From Pseudoclavibacter endophyticus (lineage in GTDB: Bacteria; Actinomycetota; Actinomycetes; Actinomycetales; Microbacteriaceae): a stretch of DNA of 64,000 nt. Location: the NCBI RefSeq assembly GCF_008831085.1, contig NZ_WBJY01000001.1, positions 1,612,001-1,676,000 of the forward strand, read 5' to 3'. A model generated the notes under the pieces. The model did no database searches, was not told the DNA's origin, and saw nothing but the letters and a program-made list of their open reading frames with translations. Each line of letters begins with the position of its first letter. Within the stretch, counting starts at the first letter, position 1. The position numbers and the translations under genes are program-made. This document shows, piece after piece, positions 26,373-35,059 of this stretch.

Positions 26373-27878
26373 ATGGCAACCACAACTCAGACGAGCGACG
26401 CGACGACTGCCGCGGTCGACGAGGCCACGGCAACGGCGCCGGCGTCCTCGACGCGCTCCCGCGCCGCTTCGACGGCGACGAAGACTGCTGCGCGAACGAC
26501 GACCGGAGCGAAGAAGCCTGTCGGCGCGAAGAAGCCGGCGTCAACGGCGTCGCGCAAGCGCGCTCCGGAGGCGGACTCGGCCGGGGCCGACGCCGAGGCG
26601 ACGACCGGTGATGCCGGCGAGGCGGCCGAGGCGACGCCGGCCAAGAAGCCGGCTGCGAAGCGCCCGGCAGCGAAGCGGCCCGCCGCCAAGAAGACGGCGG
26701 CCAAGGGCGCATCGACGAAGCGCGCCGCGAAGGACACGGCTGACGACGAGACCGACGCGCCGGAGGCCGACACCGAGGCGATCAGCCCCGAGGTCGTCGC
26801 GGGCGACGCCGCCGCCGACGTGACGGACGAGCTCGACGAGGCTGAAGAGGAGCCGGGGGCCAACCAGAGCGAGGCCGCCTCCGCCGCCGTGAAGGCCGCG
26901 GGCGCGCTCGTGCTCACGCCGACCGACGACGAGGAGGAGACGCCGGTCTACTCGGCCGCCATCACGGGCGCGACCGCCGATCCCGTCAAGGACTACCTCA
27001 AGCAGATCGGCCGTGTTGCGCTCCTCAACGCCGAAGAGGAGGTCGACCTCGCCATGCGGATCGAGGCGGGCCTCTTCGCCGAAGACAAGCTGGCGAACGG
27101 CAACATCACCGACCGCAAGCTCGAGCGAGAGCTCAAGTCGATCGTTCGCGACGGGAAGCGCGCGAAGAGCCACCTGCTCGGTGCCAACCTGCGCCTCGTC
27201 GTCAGCCTGGCGAAGCGCTACACCGGACGCGGGATGCAGTTCCTCGATCTGATCCAAGAGGGCAACCTCGGCCTCATCCGTGCCGTTGAGAAGTTCGACT
27301 ACACGAAGGGCTTCAAGTTCTCGACCTACGCGACGTGGTGGATCCGCCAGGCGATCACCCGGGCGATGGCCGACCAGGCGCGTACCATCCGCATTCCCGT
27401 GCACATGGTCGAGGTCATCAACAAGCTCGCCCGCGTGCAGCGGCAGATGCTCCAGGATCTCGGGCGCGAGCCCACGCCGGAAGAACTCGCCATCGAGCTC
27501 GATATGACGCCGGAGAAGGTCGTGGAGGTGCAGAAGTACGGCCGCGAGCCGATCTCATTGCACACGCCGCTCGGTGAAGACGGCGACAGCGAGTTTGGCG
27601 ATCTCATCGAGGACACCGAGGCGGTCGTTCCGGCTGATGCCGTGAGCTTCACGATGCTGCAGCGGCAGCTCGAGTCGCTGCTCGACTCCCTGAGCGAGCG
27701 CGAGGCCGGAGTGATCCGCATGCGCTTCGGCCTCGGCGACGGGATGCCGAAGACGCTCGACCAGATCGGGGACACGTTCGGCGTAACGCGCGAGCGCATC
27801 CGGCAGATCGAGTCGAAGACGATGGCGAAGCTGCGCCACCCCTCTCGCTCGCAGTCGCTGCGCGACTACCTCGAGTAG
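26373..27878 (+). CDS. sigA: RNA polymerase primary sigma factor (SigA/HrdB)
   Basis: The 501-residue group 1 sigma-70 factor directs housekeeping transcription. An actinobacterial-type N-terminal extension (about residues 1-200) is Ala/Lys-rich with P-A-A-K-R and K-K-P repeats, then acidic. Region 1.2 begins at [11 protein letters not shown]; region 2 has [16 protein letters not shown] and [13 protein letters not shown]; region 3 I-P-V-H-M-V-E; region 4 [10 protein letters not shown]. Start at ATG 26373 preceded by AAGGGA. The strong terminator at 27893-27942 follows. The TANNNT -10 hexamers seen throughout the window fit a SigA of this class. Confidence 0.97.
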   Translation: MATTTQTSDATTAAVDEATATAPASSTRSRAASTATKTAARTTTGAKKPVGAKKPASTASRKRAPEADSAGADAEATTGDAGEAAEATPAKKPAAKRPAAKRPAAKKTAAKGASTKRAAKDTADDETDAPEADTEAISPEVVAGDAAADVTDELDEAEEEPGANQSEAASAAVKAAGALVLTPTDDEEETPVYSAAITGATADPVKDYLKQIGRVALLNAEEEVDLAMRIEAGLFAEDKLANGNITDRKLERELKSIVRDGKRAKSHLLGANLRLVVSLAKRYTGRGMQFLDLIQEGNLGLIRAVEKFDYTKGFKFSTYATWWIRQAITRAMADQARTIRIPVHMVEVINKLARVQRQMLQDLGREPTPEELAIELDMTPEKVVEVQKYGREPISLHTPLGEDGDSEFGDLIEDTEAVVPADAVSFTMLQRQLESLLDSLSEREAGVIRMRFGLGDGMPKTLDQIGDTFGVTRERIRQIESKTMAKLRHPSRSQSLRDYLE

Positions 27879-27892
27879 CGTCGGCGCGCGCT

Positions 27893-27942
27893 CAACGCAC
27901 ACGAACGGCCCTCGCGATTGCGAGGGCCGTTCGTGTGCGTTG
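27893..27942. terminator. bidirectional terminator between sigA and DUF7455 gene
   Basis: A perfect 23-bp stem with a 4-nt GATT loop (left arm 27893-27915, right arm 27920-27942) lies between two convergent genes, 14 bp past the sigA stop and ending 4 bp before the other gene's stop. Confidence 0.9.
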
Positions 27943-27946
27943 TCGG

Positions 27947-28192
27947 CTAGCTGTCGGCGCCGACCGGCGCGGTGCGGGCATCGCCCGCGTAGAGCTTCGA
28001 GCGCTCATCGTGCCAGTGCACCGCCTCGGGGCGGAGCTTCTCAGCGTGCTTCGCGGCGTGGTGGCCGCAGAAGAGGAACTCGCCGAGGGCGAGTTCCACG
28101 CGGACGTAAGCCTGCGCACCGCACGCGTCGCAGCGGTCGAAGGCCGTCAGCGGGGTCGATGCGGATGCGGGGGCAGTCGTGGTGTCGATCAT
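27947..28192 (-). CDS. DUF7455-like small zinc-binding protein
   Basis: The 81-residue protein carries F-D-R-C-D-A-C-G-A-Q-A-Y-V-R-V and F-L-F-C-G-H-H, that is C-x-x-C ... C-x-H-H, a likely zinc site. This small family (DUF7455) is common in actinobacteria, typically beside the primary sigma factor gene as here. The start was placed at ATG 28192, preceded by a strong AAGGAGG at 7 nt, rather than at the longer frame from 28231. Function unknown. Confidence 0.85.
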   Translation of the reverse strand: MIDTTTAPASASTPLTAFDRCDACGAQAYVRVELALGEFLFCGHHAAKHAEKLRPEAVHWHDERSKLYAGDARTAPVGADS

Positions 28193-28304
28193 GTGGTGCC
28201 TCCTTGTTCCGGGGTCCGACCATCCAAGCACGCGCGGCCGAGATTCGAGACGAAAGTGACCCCGTTTCGCTCAGCGCGCAGCGAACGGGAACCGCTCACT
28301 CGCA

Positions 28305-28328
28305 CTTGACATGCGCGCACCCGTCAAG
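28305..28328. promoter_or_regulatory. CTTGAC-N12-GTCAAG inverted repeat upstream of the murT-like gene
   Basis: Two 6-bp arms flank a 12-bp spacer, 119 bp before the GTG start. The left arm could also be part of a TTGACA -35 element. Either an operator or coincidence. Confidence 0.3.
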
Positions 28329-28446
28329 GGCGGGCGTGCATGGGATACTGGGGCACCGTGCCCGCGCGCCGACTCCGGCAACGCGGCTTCACGACGATAC
28401 GGCGTACCGGGACCTCGAGCGGCCTCTTGCGCCAGGGAGGACTTAC

Positions 28447-29736
28447 GTGGCTCAGTTTGACCGGATTCGACGTGGGGTCGCCACGACGCTCGGGCGTGGC
28501 GCCCGGGCCGCGATGCGACTGCGCGGCGGCGGATCGGCCGTGCCGGGGCGCGTCGCCCTCGCGATCTCGCCCGACTTCTTGCGCGCCGCCGTCGAGGGGC
28601 TTCCGCTCGGCGTCGTGTTCGTATCGGGTTCGAACGGCAAATCGACCACGACGCACTTCCTCACGACGATGCTGCGTGCCCACGGACTGAAGGTCTTCAC
28701 CAACTCCTCCGGCGGCAACCTGCCGCAGGGCATCGCCTCGTCGATGCTGCCGGACGTGGGACCCGACGGCCGGCTGCGGGCCGACATCGCCGTGCTCGAG
28801 GTGGACGAGGCCTTCGGCCCGCAGCTGCTCGAACACCTCCGCCCGCGCGGCGTGCTGCTGCTCAACGTGCAGGTCGACCAGCTCAACCGCTTTTACGACC
28901 CCACCCGCGTCGCGGGTTTCCTCGAGGTGATCGCTCGTGCCTGTCATGACTTCGCTGTCCTCAACGCCGATGACGACTCGCTCCGCGGCCTCGGCGAGCG
29001 CCTTGCCCAGCCGGTGACGTGGTTCGGCGTGAACGACGACGTCGCCCGGACCGCGCCGAACGGCCTGTCCAACTTCGAGTCGGCCTCGGGCGCGCCCGCC
29101 CTCGTCGACGACGAGTTCCGCACGGTGCAGGTCACCGGGCTCGGCGATCGCCGGACCCACCTGCGCATGGGCGGTGTGACGGAGGAGGTCGCGCTGCCCG
29201 CCCGTGGCCTGCACTACGCGGTCGATGCGGCCGGCGCCGTCGCGACAGCGATGCAGATCCTGGGTTCCGACTTCCGCGCCGCGACCGTGCGCGACGCCCT
29301 CGCCGTGACGAAGACCGTCTACGGCCGCGGGGAGGTGCTCGTCCATCGTGGCCAGGAACTTGAGATCGTCATGATGAAGAACCCGCCGAGTCTGCAGATG
29401 AACCTCGATGCGCTCGACGGCACGCCGGAGCGCGTGCTCGTCGCCGTCGACGAGGGAACGCCGGACCCGTCGTGGATCTTCGGTTCCGACCTGTCAAAGC
29501 TTCGCCGCGTCGATCTCGTCTCGGGGACCAAGGCATGGCAGATCGCCGCCCGCCTGGAGTACGGGGGCATCCACGTCGAGCGCGTCGAGCCGAACACCTC
29601 GGCGGCCGTCGATGCCTTCCTGCAGCTGCCCGCGCCGTCGAACGGCCGAAAGCTGCTCATCGTCAACTACGAGGAGATGATGGCGATCAGACGCAGGCTC
29701 GGCGCATCCGGTCTCGAGGGGAAGGTCAACTCGTGA
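28447..29736 (+). CDS. murT: MurT-like Mur ligase (lipid II D-Glu alpha-carboxyl ligase subunit), ribbon-less
   Basis: 429 residues. In known MurT-GatD complexes MurT activates the alpha-carboxyl of D-Glu in lipid II with ATP and receives ammonia from GatD, giving D-isoglutamine. The Mur-ligase P-loop G-S-N-G-K-S-T is at residues 61-67, with central-domain D-I-A-V-L-E-V-D-E-A and the C-terminal DUF1727 domain (E-I-V-M-M-K-N-P ... P-D-P-S-W-I-F). The four-Cys zinc ribbon normally inserted in the central domain is absent; the only Cys is in R-A-C-H-D-F. GTG 28447 follows GGGAGGA. The gatD-like gene overlaps its stop (GTGA). A changed nucleophile, discussed in the findings, is possible. Confidence 0.88.
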   Translation: MAQFDRIRRGVATTLGRGARAAMRLRGGGSAVPGRVALAISPDFLRAAVEGLPLGVVFVSGSNGKSTTTHFLTTMLRAHGLKVFTNSSGGNLPQGIASSMLPDVGPDGRLRADIAVLEVDEAFGPQLLEHLRPRGVLLLNVQVDQLNRFYDPTRVAGFLEVIARACHDFAVLNADDDSLRGLGERLAQPVTWFGVNDDVARTAPNGLSNFESASGAPALVDDEFRTVQVTGLGDRRTHLRMGGVTEEVALPARGLHYAVDAAGAVATAMQILGSDFRAATVRDALAVTKTVYGRGEVLVHRGQELEIVMMKNPPSLQMNLDALDGTPERVLVAVDEGTPDPSWIFGSDLSKLRRVDLVSGTKAWQIAARLEYGGIHVERVEPNTSAAVDAFLQLPAPSNGRKLLIVNYEEMMAIRRRLGASGLEGKVNS

Positions 29737-30506
29737 GCCTCATCCTCCTGCACCTCTACCCGCGCGAACTCGGCATCAACGGCGACGTCGGCAACGTGAC
29801 GGTCCTGCAGCGCCGCGGCGCCGCGTATGGCCTCGACGTGCAGGTCGTGTCGGCCGGCATCGGCGATGCTCTGCCCGACCGGGCCGACCTCGTGCACGTC
29901 GGCTCTGGGCCACTCTCGGCCATCGAGGCGGTCCTGCCCGACGCGTACCGGCACGCCGAGCGCCTGCGGTCCTGGCGGAGTGCGGGGGTGCCCTTCCTCG
30001 CGGTCTCGGGCGGCTGGCAGCTCCTCGGCGGCAGCCTCCGAACCGAGGACGGACGGGCCCTCGAAGGCCTCGGCGTCTTCCCCACCCGCGCGGTGCGCGG
30101 TGCGAACCACGCGGTGGGGGAGACCGTCCTCGCCACCCCCGGCGGAACCGTCGCCGGCTACGTGAACCACAACGCGGTCACCACGCTCGACGACGGTGCA
30201 TCGTCGTTCGGCCAGGTCGTGCAGGGCTTCGGCAACCTCGGCGCCGATGCGCCCGACGCGGGTCTCGAGGGCGTCGTCGTCGGGTCGTCGATCGGCACTC
30301 ACCTGCACGGCACCGTGCTCGCGCTGAATCCGGTCGTGGCCGACGGGATGCTGGCTGCCGCCATCCGGGCGAGAACGGCCGGTGCGGGCGGTTCCCTGCA
30401 GCGCCAAGCCGGTCCCGCCGGCGACTGGATCGACCGCGTCGATGACTACGCCCGCCGGGCGCGCGAGGCCATCATCGGCCGCACGGGGGCGAGGGCGACG
30501 GCCTAG
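29733..30506 (+). CDS. gatD: GatD-like class I amidotransferase with Ser at the catalytic Cys position
   Basis: 257 residues, translationally coupled to murT (4-bp overlap). The fold matches GatD: H-L-Y-P-R-E-L-G-I-N-G-D-V-G-N-V near the start, nucleophile-elbow region L-A-V-S-G-G-W-Q-L-L-G and a C-terminal G-T-H-L-H-G. The elbow normally reads I-C-G-G-x-Q; here the codon is TCG, placing Ser92 where S. aureus GatD has Cys94. The motif N-H-x-x-R-T that supplies a glutamine-contacting Arg reads N-H-N-A-V-T. His192 of the triad is kept. A normal glutaminase therefore seems unlikely. It may be a structural partner or deliver a different amine. It could also be misread as an ordinary glutamine amidotransferase by homology. 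Confidence 0.88.
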   Translation: MSLILLHLYPRELGINGDVGNVTVLQRRGAAYGLDVQVVSAGIGDALPDRADLVHVGSGPLSAIEAVLPDAYRHAERLRSWRSAGVPFLAVSGGWQLLGGSLRTEDGRALEGLGVFPTRAVRGANHAVGETVLATPGGTVAGYVNHNAVTTLDDGASSFGQVVQGFGNLGADAPDAGLEGVVVGSSIGTHLHGTVLALNPVVADGMLAAAIRARTAGAGGSLQRQAGPAGDWIDRVDDYARRAREAIIGRTGARATA

Positions 30507-30680
30507 CGCCACGCCAACCGGGCCGCTCGCGGTGCCCTCTCGCGCTGCCGCTCTCCGACCGATGAACAGCCGGGCGTGCCGGTGCCTGCGAAGGGTCGGG
30601 GCGCGCCCGGCGTCAGGCCGTCGGCGCCGCCGTCCGCGGGCCGACGCGGTCGTGAGCGGGCGCGAGGTCGGCGTCGAGGG

Positions 30681-32672
30681 TCAGCCCGTGTGCGCCACGC
30701 GAGGGACCCGCGCGGTGACGCCCGTGACCAGCTCGTCGCCGACCGTGTCGCAGCGTTCAGCCCATTCCTCGGCCGTCGGCGCACCGGCGCCGCCGAACAG
30801 TACGACGGTGTCTCCTCGTGCGGCGTCGGCCGGCGACGCCTCCGTTCCGCTCGCCGAGAGGTCGACGACCGCGGTGTCGACGTCCACCTCGACGACGCGC
30901 GCCAGACGATCGCCGATGCGTACGAGCGTCTGGGCGTCTCGGGGGCACTGCACCCCGTCGCCGTAGCCGGCGGAGATGAGCGCCCGGCCGTCGGCGACGT
31001 GGAGCACGCGCGTCTCGAGCGACATCACCGGCGCCAGCCCGAGGTCGCCGGCCGAGCGGTCGTGGAACGGCGAGATGCCGTAGGCGGCGATGCCGAACCG
31101 CACGACGCTGTGGCGGGCCTCGGCATAGTCGATGCCCGCGGCCGAGGCCCCGACGTGCAGCAGTTCGAACTCGGCGCCGAGCGACCTGGCCTCGTCGACG
31201 GCGGATGAGAAGCTCTCGAGCGAGCGACGGTCGTCGTCTGGCGAGGTGTCGCTCAGGTGGCTCCACGCGGCGACGACCTGCAGCAGGCCCCGCCGCTCGA
31301 GGTCGAGGGCGTGCGACACCAGCCGCGGCCAGTCCTCGCGGTTGGCGCCGGAGCGGCGCAGGCCCGTGTCGATCTTGAGGTGCACGCGCGCGAGGCCGCG
31401 GTCCGCGTCCGAGCCGGCGGCCGCGATCGCGTCGAGCTGCCAGAGCGCCGAGACGCCGAGATCGATGTCGCGTTCGATGGCCCGGCGGAAGTCGGCGCGG
31501 GTTCCGTGCATCCACGCGAACAGCGGCACCGTGATGCCGCCGTCGCGAAGCGCGAGACCGGCACCGATCTCCAGCGCACCGAGCGACGTCGCTCCCGCGT
31601 CGAGACCGGCGTGCACGCACGAGAACAGGTCGTGCCCGTAGGCGTCGGACTTCACCACGAGCATGGTGCTCGCGGGAGCGACCGTGGCCGCGAGCGTCGC
31701 AACGTTCCGGCGCAGCGCGTCGAGATCGATACGGGCGACGGCGCGCGAAGCAGGCGCCGCGACGGCCGCGGCCCTCGAAGATTCGGCTCTCGGGCGCGCT
31801 TTCCCAGCTGCGGCCGGGGTCGCCCGCGACGGCACAGCGCTCGCCGAAAGCTGCGCGAGGTCGAGCGCGGCCGTCGAGACCGACGGCTCGGCCGAACGCG
31901 CGGCCTCGCGCCCGCCGCGCATCGCCACACGGGCGACGACGCTCGACACCCGCGAGGTGATCGCGGGTGCGGGGATTCCTGTCGCCTCGGCCCAGTCCAG
32001 CACGTGGGGCTCGCCCATGGCGGGGTCGCCGAACAGCACGGCTTCGTCGCCGACCCGCACGGCGGCGTCGCGCGGATCGGCCGTGGGCGCCACCTCGAGG
32101 TCGACCGAGAGCTGATCCATCGAAATCGCGCCGGCGACGGGGTGAAGGCCGCGGCCGATCCGGATGCGCACGCGGTTCGAGGCGCGGCGCACCGCCCCGT
32201 GGGCGTAGCCGACGCCGACGAGAGCGAGCGTGGTGTCGCTGCCGGGGCGATAGGTGAAGCCGTACGACACACCCTCGCCGGCCTGCACGGCCTTGAGACC
32301 GAGCACCTCGGTGGCGAACCGCATGGCCGGCCGCAGCGAACGGTCGGTGAGTCCGTACAGCTCCGGTCCGATGAACGTCTCGCCGCGCTCGGCCATCGTC
32401 GCTGCCGTCATCGCACGAGCGCCCTGCGAGGCCAGGAGGCGACCGAGTGACCCGGTCGCGTCGACGTCGACGTCGGGCGACACCACGAACGTGCGGGCCC
32501 CCGCCTCGAGCAACGCCGGCGCCACGACCTCGAGGCCATGGCCGTAGGCGTCCGCGCGCACATCGACCGCCGGGTTCTCGCCGCCCAGTGCGCCGAGGTT
32601 CGTGACGAGCGCGTCGAGCGAGATCTCGGCGACGCGGCGCACAGAGTGCGGGATGCGGAAATCGGCGGACAC
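30681..32672 (-). CDS. double alanine-racemase-like protein (truncated module fused to full module)
   Basis: 663 residues, nearly twice an ordinary Alr. Module 1 (about 11-255) starts like Alr (A-E-I-S-L-D-A-L) but the PLP-lysine motif V-V-K-A-D-A-Y-G-H-G reads V-D-V-R39-A-D-A-Y-G-H-G; most of the barrel is missing, yet a complete C-terminal domain remains (A-G-E-G-V-S-Y-G, V-G-Y156-A-H-G, A-I-S-M-D-Q-L-S-V-D-L). After an Ala-rich linker, module 2 (about 311-663) has L-V-V-K341-S-D-A-Y-G-H, full barrel and S-A-G-Y570-G-D-G, but its M-D-Q substrate motif reads V-D-V-D-T. GTG 32672 follows AAAGG; a longer frame to 33179 lies over parE. Converges on the MurT/GatD pair. Substrate may be Ala or another amino acid. 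Confidence 0.85.
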   Translation of the reverse strand: MSADFRIPHSVRRVAEISLDALVTNLGALGGENPAVDVRADAYGHGLEVVAPALLEAGARTFVVSPDVDVDATGSLGRLLASQGARAMTAATMAERGETFIGPELYGLTDRSLRPAMRFATEVLGLKAVQAGEGVSYGFTYRPGSDTTLALVGVGYAHGAVRRASNRVRIRIGRGLHPVAGAISMDQLSVDLEVAPTADPRDAAVRVGDEAVLFGDPAMGEPHVLDWAEATGIPAPAITSRVSSVVARVAMRGGREAARSAEPSVSTAALDLAQLSASAVPSRATPAAAGKARPRAESSRAAAVAAPASRAVARIDLDALRRNVATLAATVAPASTMLVVKSDAYGHDLFSCVHAGLDAGATSLGALEIGAGLALRDGGITVPLFAWMHGTRADFRRAIERDIDLGVSALWQLDAIAAAGSDADRGLARVHLKIDTGLRRSGANREDWPRLVSHALDLERRGLLQVVAAWSHLSDTSPDDDRRSLESFSSAVDEARSLGAEFELLHVGASAAGIDYAEARHSVVRFGIAAYGISPFHDRSAGDLGLAPVMSLETRVLHVADGRALISAGYGDGVQCPRDAQTLVRIGDRLARVVEVDVDTAVVDLSASGTEASPADAARGDTVVLFGGAGAPTAEEWAERCDTVGDELVTGVTARVPRVAHTG

Positions 32673-32792
32673 GAGGGACCTTTCTCGAGGGCTGCGCCAG
32701 GCTAACAGCCGGTCGCGCGCCGGGCGTCGGGCATCATGACGCGTGTCTCGGCCGGCGACACGCCGCTGCGCCAGTAGGCTCGGAAGGTCGTG

Positions 32793-32834
32793 CCAGCCCG
32801 ACAGCACGTTCCAGCCCGAACGCCCCCAGCCCGA
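32793..32834 (+). repeat. three copies of CCAGCCCGA before parE
   Basis: Identical 9-mers at 32793-32801, 32811-32819 and 32826-32834, start-to-start 18 and 15 bp, immediately precede the parE ribosome site. Purpose unknown. Confidence 0.6.
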
Positions 32835-32847
32835 ATGAAGGAGCAGC

Positions 32848-34950
32848 GTGGCAGAACCGACGCCCGACCAGTACTCCGCCCGGCATCTTTCCGTGCTCGA
32901 CGGCCTCGAAGCCGTTCGCAAGCGACCGGGCATGTACATCGGGTCGACCGATTCGCGCGGCCTCATGCACTGCCTGTGGGAGATCATCGACAACTCCGTC
33001 GACGAGGCGCTCTCGGGGCACGGCGATCGCATCGCCGTGACGCTGGATGCCGACGGCTCTGTCACGGTCGAGGACGCGGGCCGCGGCATCCCGATCGACA
33101 TCGAGCCGAAGACCGGCCTGACGGGCGTCGAGGTGGTCTTCACGAAGCTCCACGCCGGCGGCAAGTTCGGTGCGAGCAACTACGGCACGGCGGGAGGCCT
33201 GCACGGGGTCGGCGCCTCGGTCGTCAACGCGCTGTCCGAGCGACTCGATGTCGAGGTAACGCGAGGCGGCAAGGTCTACGCCATGAGCTTCCACCGGGGC
33301 GAGCCCGGGGTGTTCGACGACGGCGAGGGGCAGCCGCGGCCCGATGCGCCGTTCGCCCCGTTCACGGAGGGGTCCGAGCTGCGCGTCGTCGGCAAGGCGC
33401 CCCGCGGTCGCGCCGGAACGCGCGTTCGCTACTGGGCCGATCCGCAGATCTTCATCAAGGGCGCATCGTTCCAGCCCGATGAGCTGGCTGCGCGGGCACG
33501 CCAGACGGCGTTCCTGGTGCCGGGGCTCGAGATGGTGATCCGGGATGCCCGTGACGTTTCGGCCGAGCCGATCGACCAGTCCTACCGGTACGACGGCGGC
33601 ATCGCCGAGTTCGCCGAGTTTCTCGCGCCAGATGCGCCGACGACCGACGTGTGGCGCATCGAGGGGGAGGGGGACTACACCGAGACCATTCCCGTCCTCG
33701 ACGACGAGGGTCGCATGGTGTCGCGCGAGGTGCAGCGCACCGCGACCGTCGATCTCGCTCTGCGCTGGGGCGTCGGCTACGACACGACCGTGCGTTCCTT
33801 CGTCAACATCATCGCCACCCCCAAGGGCGGCACCCACCACGCGGGGTTCGAACAGGGGCTCCTGAAGTTCGTGCGCGCCGAGGTCGAGCGAAACGCCCGA
33901 AAGCTCAAAGTGGGCGCCAACGAGAAGCTCGAGAAGGACGACGTGCTGGCGGGCCTCACCGCGGTCGTCACCGTGCGCATCCCGGAGCCGCAGTTCGAGG
34001 GGCAGACCAAGGAAGTGCTGGGGACACCACCCGTTCGCGCGATCGTGTCGAGCGTGATCACGAACGGGTTGAAGGAGCGTTTCGCCTCCACGAAGCGCCA
34101 AGACAAGGCCGAGGCGTCGATGCTGCTCGAGAAGGTGGTCTCCGAGATGAAGGCGCGCATCTCGGCCCGCGCCCACAAGGAGACCCAGCGTCGCAAGACG
34201 GCGCTCGAGAGCTCCTCACTGCCGACGAAGCTCGTCGACTGCCGCTCCAACGACGTCGAGCACTCCGAGCTGTTCATCGTCGAGGGGGACTCGGCGCTCG
34301 GCACGGCCAAGCCGGCCCGGAACTCGGAGTTCCAGGCGCTGCTGCCGATTCGCGGCAAGATCCTCAACGTGCAGAAGGCCTCGGTCAGCGACATGCTCAG
34401 CAATGCCGAGTGCGCGAGCATCATCCAGGTCGTGGGGGCGGGGTCGGGGCGATCGTTCGACCTCGGTGCGGCCCGCTACGGCAAGATCATCCTCATGAGC
34501 GACGCCGACGTCGACGGCGCGCACATCCGCACCCTTCTGCTCACCCTGTTCTTCCGCTACATGCGGCCCATGCTCGAAGCAGGCCGCGTGTACGCCGCGG
34601 TGCCGCCGCTTCACCGCGTCGAGATCGTGCGCCGCGGGGCGAAGAAGAACGAGATGGTCTACACGTACTCGGAGGCGGAGCTCGACGGGCTTCTCAAGCG
34701 CCTCGCGCGGCAGAACGCCTCCTACAAGGAACCGATTCAGCGCTACAAGGGCCTTGGCGAGATGGACGAAGACCAGCTCTGGAGCACCACGATGGATCCG
34801 GCAGCCCGCCTGCTTCGCCGTGTCTCGGTGACGCACGCGGCCGATGCCGAACGCGTCTTCGACCTGCTCATGGGCACTGACGTCGCGCCGCGCAAGGAGT
34901 TCCTCTTTGAGAGCTCGAAGAGCATCGCGCCGGAGTTCATCGACGTGTAG
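32848..34950 (+). CDS. parE: DNA topoisomerase IV subunit B
   Basis: The 700-residue ATPase subunit of a type IIA topoisomerase partners with the ParC-like protein at 37387-39915 in chromosome decatenation. GHKL ATP site: E-I-I-D-N-S-V-D-E-A-L and G-T-A-G-G-L-H-G-V-G-A. TOPRIM: V-E-G-D-S-A-L-G-T-A-K and S-D-A-D-V-D-G-A-H-I-R, with P-I-R-G-K-I-L-N-V. The E-G-D-S-A-L-G-T variant is the type I associate with actinobacterial ParE rather than GyrB (E-G-D-S-A-G-G-S). GTG 32848 follows AAGGAG. A 6-bp stem hairpin (34956-34984) follows the stop. Confidence 0.93.
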   Translation: MAEPTPDQYSARHLSVLDGLEAVRKRPGMYIGSTDSRGLMHCLWEIIDNSVDEALSGHGDRIAVTLDADGSVTVEDAGRGIPIDIEPKTGLTGVEVVFTKLHAGGKFGASNYGTAGGLHGVGASVVNALSERLDVEVTRGGKVYAMSFHRGEPGVFDDGEGQPRPDAPFAPFTEGSELRVVGKAPRGRAGTRVRYWADPQIFIKGASFQPDELAARARQTAFLVPGLEMVIRDARDVSAEPIDQSYRYDGGIAEFAEFLAPDAPTTDVWRIEGEGDYTETIPVLDDEGRMVSREVQRTATVDLALRWGVGYDTTVRSFVNIIATPKGGTHHAGFEQGLLKFVRAEVERNARKLKVGANEKLEKDDVLAGLTAVVTVRIPEPQFEGQTKEVLGTPPVRAIVSSVITNGLKERFASTKRQDKAEASMLLEKVVSEMKARISARAHKETQRRKTALESSSLPTKLVDCRSNDVEHSELFIVEGDSALGTAKPARNSEFQALLPIRGKILNVQKASVSDMLSNAECASIIQVVGAGSGRSFDLGAARYGKIILMSDADVDGAHIRTLLLTLFFRYMRPMLEAGRVYAAVPPLHRVEIVRRGAKKNEMVYTYSEAELDGLLKRLARQNASYKEPIQRYKGLGEMDEDQLWSTTMDPAARLLRRVSVTHAADAERVFDLLMGTDVAPRKEFLFESSKSIAPEFIDV

Positions 34951-34955
34951 TCGGA

Positions 34956-34984
34956 GGCCCGCCGGCGCAACGGCACGTCGGGCC
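34956..34984 (+). terminator. weak hairpin after parE
   Basis: GGCCCG/CGGGCC outer stem with an inner GCCG/CGGC stem, 5 bp past the parE stop. Modest strength, no T-tract. Confidence 0.35.
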
Positions 34985-35047
34985 GCGCAATCTCTGCATG
35001 TGGCATGAAGCAACGGCACCCGTCGCCGTCACCGCACCGGTATCGCC

Positions 35048-35053
35048 TACCGT
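35048..35053 (+). promoter_or_regulatory. -10 hexamer TACCGT for leaderless response regulator gene
   Basis: TACCGT ends 6 nt before the GTG at 35060; no ribosome site is present. Confidence 0.45.
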
Positions 35054-35059
35054 AGTTCA

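Noticed and set aside
30503..30784. 93-aa frame between gatD-like and racemase-like genes
   Set aside because: No ribosome site, Arg-rich shadow composition, overlaps the racemase gene.
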